A DNA stretch of 21,140 nt from an uncultured Verrucomicrobia subdivision 3 bacterium (GTDB lineage: Bacteria; Verrucomicrobiota; Verrucomicrobiae; Limisphaerales; UBA11358), in NCBI GenBank assembly GCA_903847285.1, contig CAINDH010000067.1, positions 1 to 21,140 of the forward strand, written 5' to 3'. The translations under genes and the position numbers were made by a program. A model generated the notes under the pieces. It made no database searches. It worked only from the letters and a program-made list of their open reading frames with translations, and was not told where the DNA came from. Positions 15,001 to 19,969 of this stretch are shown piece by piece (the first letter of the stretch is position 1; every line of letters begins with the position of its first letter).

Positions 15001-16794
15001 GGAGCGTCCACGGTCATTCCAAATTATCTGGATGGCACTTTGGCCAACGGCAGCTACACGCTCATCAGCGGCGGTGCAGCCACATCCGGCGGCGCGGCGA
15101 ACCTGATCTGGGGCGGTGTCGGCGGCACACGCCAGACGTTCACTTTCGATACCTCCACGAGCGGCACGGTCTTGTTGCAAGTGTCTGGCGCGACGTCTGC
15201 CACACTGCTCTGGCGCGGCACGAACGGGAACAGCTGGGATTTCACCACGACGAACTGGCTCAATGCGACGTCGGCGGATAAATTTTTCAACGCCGACTCA
15301 GTTTTATTCAACGACACCTCGGCCAACGGCAACGTGGTCATCGGCGGCACGGTCCAACCCAGTGTAATCACCGTCAGCAACGCGGCCCTAGCTTACAATT
15401 TTAGCGGCGGAGTAATTGCGGGAACCGCTGCGCTGCAAAAATCCGGCACAGGTTCGTTGACCCTGTCCTCCAGCAATGGTTTCACCGGCGGCACTTCAAT
15501 CAATGGCGGCAATGTTTTTCTCGCCAACGACTCCGCCAATCAATTTGGGCTCGGCAACGGCTCAATCACGCTAGCAGGCGGCACGCTGAATATGTTTTCC
15601 AGCTCGGGCACAACTAATCCGTCCGCGTGGAATCTGATTGTGCCGGTCGCAACCATCGGACGATTGAACGCCGATGCCGCGTGCGACCTCTACGGCAGCC
15701 TGACTGGCAGCGGCACGTTTAACTTTTTCGCACCGTCCACCAACACGACGATCTACGGCGATTGGTCAACATTCAACGGGCAGATCAATGTGCTCACGGG
15801 CACGGGCGGCGATTTCCGCGTCGCGAATTTGAACGGGCTGCCCGGCACGCGGCTGAATCTTTCCAACAACGTCACAGCTTACGTCACTATTGATCCCGGC
15901 ACAGATAACACGTTGGACATCGGCGCATTAGCCGGCAGCGCGACGGCGAAACTGCTTGGCAGTCCCGGCGACTCCATCCTCACCTGGCGTATCGGCGCGG
16001 CCAATGCCGACGCCACGTTTGCCGGAACCATCGGCGAGCAAACCGCGACTTCTACGACGGCCATCACGAAAATCGGTTCCGGCATTTGGACGTTGAGCGG
16101 CAGCAACAGCTACGCGGGCGACACCACCGTCATCGCAGGAACATTGCGCGTCAATAACACCAGCGGCAGCGGCACGGGTTTGGGTAATCTCATCATCGCC
16201 ACCGGTGCGACGCTCGGCGGCAGCGGTTTCATCGGCAGCGATTCAATTCTCAACGGCGGTGCAACTCTCACGCCCGGCAATACCACTGGGACACTCACTT
16301 TCGCGAACAGCCTCACGTTGAACGACACCGCGGTTTTGAAATTCGAACTCGGCACTAGCAGCGACAGCGTGGTGGTGAATGGAAATTTAATTCTAACCGG
16401 CCAGTTGCAAGTGACGAACGCCGCTGGGTTCGGCGCGGGAACTTATACGCTGTTCACCTACGGCGGGGCGCTGACGTTCGGCAACCTCGTGCTCACCGCG
16501 GCGCCCGCAGCCTACAATTATACCATCAGCACCAACACGCCCGGCACAGTGCAACTCATCGTCACGCCAACCGCGCCGCCGGTGTTCGGCAACGTTAGCG
16601 TCAGCGGCGGCAACCTGACACTCGCTGGCAGCAATGGAATTCCATTTGGAAATTATTGGGTGCAGCAATCCTCCAACTTGGTGAACTGGGTGAGCATCGT
16701 GACCAATCAATTCGATGCGAACGGTGCTTTCAGTTTCACCACCAACGCCCCAGCCGGCTCACCGCAAAACTTCTTCCGGCTGCAACTTCCGTGA
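9055..16794 (+). CDS. Giant secreted protein: autotransporter-associated beta-strand repeats flanking a pectate-lyase-like domain
   Basis: A 2579-residue exported protein, probably acting outside the cell on pectin-like polysaccharide. A signal peptide covers residues 1-35 (hydrophobic LLHLSLLALLPIQF, cleavage likely after IHA). The mature part is rich in Gly, Ser, Thr and Asn. Nine PATR-type strands of the form TKSGxGxLTLxxxNTYxGxTTVxxGTLxL are visible (near 373, 484, 762, 828, 895, 1652, 1866, 2124, 2336), arranged in four larger cassettes. Between cassettes 2 and 3 lies a complete PL1-like pectate lyase (1069-1485), followed by a cadherin/Ig-like strand domain (about 1511-1569). The C-terminal 70 residues (2509-2579) form a compact domain with NYWVQQSSNLVNW and the ending NFFRLQLP. 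No autotransporter beta-barrel and no PEP-CTERM anchor follows. It is probably monocistronic: addA lies 95 bp upstream and nuoN is convergent. Overall secretion and repeat nature are firm; substrate and surface attachment are inferred. Confidence 0.88.
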   Translation: MNPAASSSPCQLRLRLLHLSLLALLPIQFSTSIHAQTSWAAASSGNWNTAGSWSPATVPGVGTATTISVAGTYTVTYDSAMAAASIASLALGSSTLTLNLTAPGFNVAGSTTFVDSSVETVNINSGGVMNNGTLNMASRAGNLTVNTGGIMTNATTQVANNNSVDGSTQLKINSGAIVNLGNVTVGRHSQSSSLGLNISSGTITANSIDVGIRNSYANMVVSGGNTTNLGNLRLGTGTATAGREIRYNQTGGTVGCGGTVDLAVAGSYTVWFSVLNSGATFYADGIRIFPNAVSSAVARMTNSGNIYLGANGLKVLNTGAGSYTVALNDQSVLAATADWAANVNLVAPSGTITFKCADAGGAAHNVTLTNPISGGANVTKSGNGALTLLGVNTYNGSTTVSAGTLLLGNSSALPRGTALTIGGTGTAGSVDLAGFSPQVSGLATAGTAASQLITNSSGANTSTLTFSNSAANSTFGGIIAGGSKPVALTILGGNLTLSGQNNYAGNIFISNGKLALSGAGSTFTASQIVLSNSAAILDVTGMSGLTLAAGQNLSGYGVVTGSVTAANCPISPGSNGNGGTLSFSNSLTLTGNVTNQFDLLLDPNAAGSDQMIVGGALNVSGVNVIKLNPLAGSLLEGTYSLFKCGSVGSGDTNNFLLTGSPGAGLQAVISVTATGVDLIVSLAGGAERIWVGDGVANQWDFATTNWLRASVPDLFTNGNSAMFDDSSINPIVSLVGALHPLSVTVNSTNDFTFTGSGKITGAISIEKTNAGALIFLTTNDYNGVLTIDQGTVQVGDGVAAGTLGSGSVEDNGILKMQQPSSSTLSNAISGTGILIQSGAATLTLAASNTFSGGTLISAGTLQIGNGSTLGNGKVTNNSALAFNSSANSTVSAVISGSGSLALLGAGTVTLTAANTYSGATTISAGTLLLNGTNGTGAVTVNSGGTLGGKGKIGGSVTLNSGGILSPGSTVGTLTVVSNLTANAGTVLNFAIGTTSDKVVVSGNLNLSGTLNLTDSGGLGNGTYTLFTYGGSLVLNTVTFGTTPSGKLYELDTTTPGQVNLIVGVIATNVPAFPGALGFGSIVTGGRGKPVYHVTTLADSGPGSFRDAVGTSGRIIVFDVGGYISLNSAVSAKGNLTIAGQTAPGGGIGFKGGEISFAGQGNIICRYIRIRPGSDTTSSTDDALSLYQAKNVILDHCSFEFAPWNNIDGVGDSTHVITNITFQSCIIADPTGQQFGCHSESVGGTWSWFYNIFANSHNRNPLAKANTVFINNVNYNYSAAYTTHTGTPFKHDLVNNYFICGPASSGGGNTWFQIDNNQSMYFTGNLRDTSLDGVLNGSTTIPLPGYQGGGTILSAPWSTWVTNVPVYSPQSAFRLTTSRAGTFPRDEMDTLIVNQVKTLGNAPTGTGAGTAGPSGGLYTSQTQTGLGNNGYGTITGGPAPLDSDGDAMPDYWETAVGLNINNANDATNLTLSGYSQLEVYLNWLGDLHAVAAINTNLDIDLAQFASGFTNVSPVYSISNVVNGTVTLLPDGHTVRYAPPSNFVCRASFFFKVAGSDGTSMTNTIGLAITGVAPARELTWRGDGIANVWNIATATNWLNEITPSVFHTGDEVTFDNSGSNSPAINLTTTVSPGSLTVATSNNYTFSGVGSLSGIGALTKSGSGTLTIGTTNSLYSGNVFVNGGTLALTAGSSLGNASVNLNNGGIFNLLSGSASIFFGGSVSVAAGQNGTLASGQLGNGFSGVIASDDATSTLNLSGGVSFSGVSAAQFDGFTGTINIPSGSNLRFSANSSGNSYGSLNPDFVINGTLQPRNAGNTVLLGQFSGTGSLSGPQSSAGTGDTLYLIGGDNSSASFSGSISSNTAVAGSTVSVTKTGTGTLTLGGLNTFTGTTTVGNGTLIVNGTNNSSPAVVLSGATLGGSGQIGGAVTVNSGGNLAPGVAVGTLTLASDLTLNSASLNFDLANTTTSGSGVNDLILLNGGNLNLNGASTVIPNYLDGTLANGSYTLISGGAATSGGAANLIWGGVGGTRQTFTFDTSTSGTVLLQVSGATSATLLWRGTNGNSWDFTTTNWLNATSADKFFNADSVLFNDTSANGNVVIGGTVQPSVITVSNAALAYNFSGGVIAGTAALQKSGTGSLTLSSSNGFTGGTSINGGNVFLANDSANQFGLGNGSITLAGGTLNMFSSSGTTNPSAWNLIVPVATIGRLNADAACDLYGSLTGSGTFNFFAPSTNTTIYGDWSTFNGQINVLTGTGGDFRVANLNGLPGTRLNLSNNVTAYVTIDPGTDNTLDIGALAGSATAKLLGSPGDSILTWRIGAANADATFAGTIGEQTATSTTAITKIGSGIWTLSGSNSYAGDTTVIAGTLRVNNTSGSGTGLGNLIIATGATLGGSGFIGSDSILNGGATLTPGNTTGTLTFANSLTLNDTAVLKFELGTSSDSVVVNGNLILTGQLQVTNAAGFGAGTYTLFTYGGALTFGNLVLTAAPAAYNYTISTNTPGTVQLIVTPTAPPVFGNVSVSGGNLTLAGSNGIPFGNYWVQQSSNLVNWVSIVTNQFDANGAFSFTTNAPAGSPQNFFRLQLP
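9169..11106 (+). repeat. Beta-strand cassette 1 of the giant protein (about residues 39-684)
   Basis: Opens with a Trp-rich segment, W39 then GNWNTAGSW and VPGVGTATTIS, a looser version of the openers of cassettes 2-4. A long N-terminal run of NSGGVMNNGTL-like strands follows, then PATR strands near 373 and 484. It ends with a closer at about 555-684 (GYGVVTGSV, PISPGSNGNGGTLSFSNS, GTYSLFKCG, VDLIVS). Confidence 0.6.
11113..12252 (+). repeat. Beta-strand cassette 2 of the giant protein (about residues 687-1066)
   Basis: Opener IWVGDGVANQWDFATTNW (from 689, Trp690), three PATR strands near 762, 828 and 895, and a closer at about 948-1066 (GKGKIGGSVTLNSGGILSPG, GTYTLFTYGG, PGQVNLIV). At DNA level AGCGCGGGAACGTTGCT at 11821 is identical to 10255-10271 in cassette 1, a sign of duplication. 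Confidence 0.7.
12259..13509 (+). other. Embedded pectate-lyase-like (PL1-type) enzyme domain with C-terminal calcium-binding motif
   Basis: Residues 1069-1485. It begins FPGALGFGSIVTGGRGKPVY followed by VTTLADSGPGSFRDAV, the usual start of secreted PL1-type lyases, and runs as a right-handed beta-helix: RYIRIRPG, Asp1180-Asp1181 in TDDALSL, the LDHCS motif (Asp1194-Ser1197), and NRNP with Arg1258, the position of the catalytic arginine in PL1 enzymes. PRDEMD follows near the helix end. The segment closes with DSDGDAMPDYWE (1441-1452), a thrombospondin-3-like calcium motif, and LEVYLNWL, just as free-standing members of this type end. An enzymatically active pectate or pectin lyase is likely; other polysaccharide substrates are possible. 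Confidence 0.75.
13777..15192 (+). repeat. Beta-strand cassette 3 of the giant protein (about residues 1575-2046)
   Basis: Opener LTWRGDGIANVWNIATATNW (from 1576, Trp1578) and DEVTFDNSG, PATR strands near 1652 and 1866, and a closer at about 1917-2046 (GSGQIGGAVTVNSGGNLAPG, then GSYTLISGG and GTVLLQV). The closer is longer than in cassettes 2 and 4. Confidence 0.7.
15199..16572 (+). repeat. Beta-strand cassette 4 of the giant protein (about residues 2049-2506)
   Basis: Opener LLWRGTNGNSWDFTTTNW (from 2051, Trp2053) and DSVLFNDTSA, PATR strands near 2124 and 2336, and a closer at about 2388-2506 (GSGFIGSDSILNGGATLTPG, GTYTLFTYGG, PGTVQLIV). The closer is nearly the same as that of cassette 2 also in DNA (12115-12143 compared with 16438-16466). 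Confidence 0.7.
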
Positions 16795-16849
16795 GGCGTG
16801 GCGGCTTTCGGGAGCTAGCTCACTCTGCGACGTTCTGCAGATCTCAACA

Positions 16850-16881
16850 AAGAAAAAGGACGGACAACTTTGTCCGTCCTT
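16850..16881 (-). terminator. Intrinsic terminator at the end of the nuo operon
   Basis: Perfect 11-bp stem AAGGACGGACA (16856-16866) with TGTCCGTCCTT (16871-16881) and a 4-nt loop. On the minus strand it is followed by TTTTTCTTT, a good U-rich tail. It lies about 22 nt beyond the nuoN stop. On the plus strand it is followed by CCCTG, so it is at best a weak terminator for the convergent giant gene, whose own terminator is not otherwise visible. Confidence 0.9.
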
Positions 16882-16903
16882 CCCTGAAATGATTTAGGAT
16901 GAA

Positions 16904-18370
16904 TTATTTCACCGCAATGACTACCGCTTGATTTGCCAAGTTCAACACCGTGTTCGGGAACAAACCAAGCCAGAGGATGCCACCGATGCAAATCCATGCC
17001 GTGACCATGGCCGGGGCCGAGAGTTGGATGGGCGAGAGGTCTTTCGCATCCTTGCTCCAGTAGATCGCGCGGACGACATTAAAGTAGTAGTAGAGCGAAA
17101 TCACCACGCCCACTAGCGCGATGGCCACGAGCCAGTAGTAGCCGCTATTTCCAGAAACCTTCGCGGCTTCCACGACGGATTTGAGCAATAAAAATTTTCC
17201 AAAGAAGCCAGCAAGCGGGGGAATTCCCGCGAGCGAAACCATCGAGATCGTCATCGTCGCAGCAAGCAGCGGCGAGCGCTGGCTCAAACCCAGCAGGCCG
17301 GATACGTCGTCGGTGTCGAGGTGACGCAACACCAGCGCAATGACGAGGAAGCCCGCCAGCGTCGTGAACAGATAACCCGCGAGATAATATAAAACCGCCG
17401 CCTGGCCGCTGGCGTTCAGCGCCGCGATGCCGAGCAGCAGATAACCCGCGTGCGAGATGCTGGAATAGCCGAGCAGGCGCTTGAGGTTGCGTTGCGGTAG
17501 CGCACAGAGATTACCGTAGAGAATGGTAATAGCGGAAATGACGATGAGCAGTTTTTCCCAATGCAGCGTCACGCTCGGCACGGCGGTGAACAACACGCGC
17601 AGCAGCAAAACAAATCCCGCCGCTTTGGAACCGACAGCGAGAAATGCGGTCGTCGGTGTCGGCGCACCTTGATAAACATCCGGCGCCCAAATCTGAAACG
17701 GGAACGCGGCGATCTTGAAGCCGAGTCCGACCAGCACCAGCAGCACGCCCAGCAAAAAGATTTTGCTCGTTTCAAACTGTGGCGCGACGGCGGCGAGTTC
17801 GTTGAAGTTCAGCCTGCCGGTCGTTCCCCAGATCAACGCGATGCCGAACACCATGAAGGACGAGGACAAGGCACCGAGAATGAGATACTTCACGCCGGCT
17901 TCTAGCGAAGCAAGCTTGCTGCGTTGGAAACTGACGAGGACGTAGAAGGTGATGGTAATGAGTTCGATGGAGACAAAGAGCATCACGAAGTCGTTGGACG
18001 ATGCCGCAAACAACATTCCCGCCAGCGCGAAAACGATGAGCGAATAGTATTCCGCGACGCTGCCAGAGGCAAACCGGTCGGAAAATTCCGCAGCGATGAA
18101 CAAAACTAGAATCGCCGCGATGAGGAAGAACCGTTTGAAAAACAGCGAGAGGCCGTCGTTGATAAAACAATTGCTGAACGCCGTTCCGAAATTACTACAG
18201 GTGCCATCCCCGCTAAAACTCATAAGCAGTAGCGCGCCAAGCGCGGCGATGCCCGCATAGCCGATGAAGCGGCGGCGTTCCGCGGGCACGAAGAAGTCGG
18301 CCAGCATCAGCACGAGGCCGATGCCGATCACCGAAATTTCCAGACCGATATAATTGAGGGAAGCGTTCAT
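16904..18370 (-). CDS. nuoN: NADH-quinone oxidoreductase subunit N (complex I membrane arm)
   Basis: Antiporter-like proton-pumping subunit of complex I in the inner membrane. The 488 residues are a run of hydrophobic helices, about 14, matching family length. The key charged residues of the proton path are present: Glu136 in SIELITITFYVL, Lys219 in FKIAAFPF, Lys249 in VGSKAAGF, Lys297 in RNLKRLLGYSSISHAGY, and Lys392 in PPLAGFFGKFLL. WAPDVYQGAPTPTTAFL (228-244) is typical of NuoN. It is the last gene of the nuo operon; nuoM ends 2 nt upstream. The 5' leader and any ribosome-binding site fall inside a palindromic repeat (18380-18449), and only CGAAATAAGA separates that repeat from the ATG, so translation is probably coupled to nuoM. 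Confidence 0.96.
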   Translation of the reverse strand: MNASLNYIGLEISVIGIGLVLMLADFFVPAERRRFIGYAGIAALGALLLMSFSGDGTCSNFGTAFSNCFINDGLSLFFKRFFLIAAILVLFIAAEFSDRFASGSVAEYYSLIVFALAGMLFAASSNDFVMLFVSIELITITFYVLVSFQRSKLASLEAGVKYLILGALSSSFMVFGIALIWGTTGRLNFNELAAVAPQFETSKIFLLGVLLVLVGLGFKIAAFPFQIWAPDVYQGAPTPTTAFLAVGSKAAGFVLLLRVLFTAVPSVTLHWEKLLIVISAITILYGNLCALPQRNLKRLLGYSSISHAGYLLLGIAALNASGQAAVLYYLAGYLFTTLAGFLVIALVLRHLDTDDVSGLLGLSQRSPLLAATMTISMVSLAGIPPLAGFFGKFLLLKSVVEAAKVSGNSGYYWLVAIALVGVVISLYYYFNVVRAIYWSKDAKDLSPIQLSAPAMVTAWICIGGILWLGLFPNTVLNLANQAVVIAVK

Positions 18371-18372
18371 TC

Positions 18373-19968
18373 TTATTTCGTAGCAGCCGACGTGAGTCGG
18401 CTCTGATTTTCAGCCAGAGAAAGTGGAGCGGACTCACGTCCGCTGCTACCAGACACCGCAGACACCACTTTGCAGGCCGGGCTGATTTTCGCAGCCGGGA
18501 TCAGCGCCACGATTTTTTCCGAGTCGGGATTGATCTTCTCAGTCAGCAGTTTCGGCCAGAAGCCAAAAACCAACAGACAAACCAGCAGCAAGGCGTAAGG
18601 CAATTTTCGCCAAACATGCGAGGCATCATAGACCGAGTTCCATTTTTCCGGCAGCGGGCCGTGCAGGATGTTGCGGATGGCGCGCGTCATGTAAATGCCG
18701 CCGATGACCAGCGCACCCCACAGCGCGATGACGGTGACGGTCGGGAAAGTTTTCCACGCGCCAAAGAACACCGTGGCTTCACCGACAAAATTCGCGAAAC
18801 CAGGCAGCCCGCAGCCCGCCATTGCCGCCATCAAGAGCGCGGTGCCGATGAACGGCAGCTTGCGGCAGAGTCCGCCGAGTTCGCTCATCTCCAACGTGCC
18901 GGTCTGCTTGTAGATGTAGCCGCTCAATGCGAAGGTCAGGGCCGCGAGGAATCCGTGGGCGACCATGATCAACACTGCGCCGGTGATACCGATGAGGTTC
19001 AAGCTGGCGATACCAAGGAAAATGAAGCCCATGTGCGCCACGCTGGAATTACCGATAAGCAGGTTCAAATCTTTTTGACGCATGGCAACCCAGCCGACAT
19101 ATAAAATATTGCCGACACATAGCCACGCGATGACCTGCGCCCAGCATTGCGCAGCATCCGGTAGCATCGGCAGCGCGATGCGGATCAAACCGTAGATGCC
19201 GAATTTTTTCAACACGCCAGCGTGCAGCATCGCGGTCGGAGAAGGCGCAACGCCGTAACCGAGCGGCGCCCAAGAGTGAAACGGCCAGAGCGAAACCAAG
19301 ATGCCGAAACCGAATAGCAGCAGCGGGAAGATGAAATGCTGGGCGTTATCCGAGAACGGATGCGTTTTAACGTGTTCGATGAGTTTCGGGATATCGAACG
19401 TGTTCGCACCGGATTGCAAATAAAGTGCAATCAGGCCGATGAGCGCGATGAGCGCGCCGATGCTCAAGTAGAGTGTGATCTGGAACGTCGCGTAGTTCTT
19501 CTTTTCACCGCGGCCCCAGACGCCGATCATGATGAAGGTTGGCACCAGCGCGAGTTCATGCAGGAAGTAAAAAAAGAACAGGTCGAGCGACGCGAAGGCG
19601 CCGAGGATGCCGCCGGTCATCACCAACAGCAGGATGTAAAATTCTTTTTCCCGCGTCTGGATTTCCCATGAACAAAGCGCGGCGGCAAAGGCGACGATCG
19701 CGCCCATCAAAACCAGGCCGACGTTGATTCCGTCCACGCCAACGTGATAGCTGATACCGAGCGATTCAACCCAAGGAATCTGCTGTTCAAACTGGTAGCC
19801 AGCCGCGCCGGGCACGAACTGCGCAAACATCTTCACCGCCAGCACCGCCGAAATGAGCGTGGCCAGCACCGCGATGGCGCGGATGATGACGCGGTAATTG
19901 CGCGGCACGACGATGAGCGCCAACGCCGCCAACAGCGGCCAACCTGCGATGTAAGTCAGTATGGACAT
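18373..19968 (-). CDS. nuoM: NADH-quinone oxidoreductase subunit M (complex I membrane arm), divergent type
   Basis: Antiporter-like proton-pumping subunit of complex I. The 531 residues form about 14 membrane helices. Present are Glu138 in FLHELALVP (E. coli Glu144 position), Lys255 in GVLKKFGIYG (Lys234 position) and Glu397 in NFVGE (Glu407 position). Two regions differ from the usual family: the segment after PFHSW reads APLGYGVAPSPTAMLHAG rather than LPDAHVEAPT-like, and the TDIKRLIAYTSVSHMG block is KDLNLLIGNSSVAHMG, with Asn302 where a lysine is usual. The last 25 or so residues (from about 506) are encoded by a palindromic repeat and are unlike any NuoM tail. nuoL ends 1 nt upstream and nuoN starts 2 nt downstream. 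Confidence 0.95.
   Translation of the reverse strand: MSILTYIAGWPLLAALALIVVPRNYRVIIRAIAVLATLISAVLAVKMFAQFVPGAAGYQFEQQIPWVESLGISYHVGVDGINVGLVLMGAIVAFAAALCSWEIQTREKEFYILLLVMTGGILGAFASLDLFFFYFLHELALVPTFIMIGVWGRGEKKNYATFQITLYLSIGALIALIGLIALYLQSGANTFDIPKLIEHVKTHPFSDNAQHFIFPLLLFGFGILVSLWPFHSWAPLGYGVAPSPTAMLHAGVLKKFGIYGLIRIALPMLPDAAQCWAQVIAWLCVGNILYVGWVAMRQKDLNLLIGNSSVAHMGFIFLGIASLNLIGITGAVLIMVAHGFLAALTFALSGYIYKQTGTLEMSELGGLCRKLPFIGTALLMAAMAGCGLPGFANFVGEATVFFGAWKTFPTVTVIALWGALVIGGIYMTRAIRNILHGPLPEKWNSVYDASHVWRKLPYALLLVCLLVFGFWPKLLTEKINPDSEKIVALIPAAKISPACKVVSAVSGSSGRESAPLSLAENQSRLTSAATK
18380..18449. repeat. REP-like palindromic element forming the nuoM C-terminus and nuoN leader
   Basis: Two 24-nt arms (18380-18403 and 18426-18449) are inverted copies matching at 22 of 24 positions, separated by 22 nt. 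Each arm also contains its own small hairpin, CCGAC-GTGA-GTCGG on the left and GGAC-TCAC-GTCC on the right; both mismatches keep the small hairpin paired. The element is read as roughly the last 25 codons of nuoM (ending SRLTSAATK) and stops 9 nt before the nuoN ATG. The arm pattern GTAGCAGCGGACGTGAGTCC matches my recollection of a dispersed noncoding repeat in Verrucomicrobiota; its genomic copy number cannot be tested here. Confidence 0.8.
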
Positions 19969-19969
19969 T

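Noticed and set aside
16579..16794. C-terminal autotransporter beta-barrel or PEP-CTERM anchor on the giant protein
   Set aside because: Looked for because of the PATR repeats. No barrel-sized region, no PEP motif and no final hydrophobic helix with basic tail is present.
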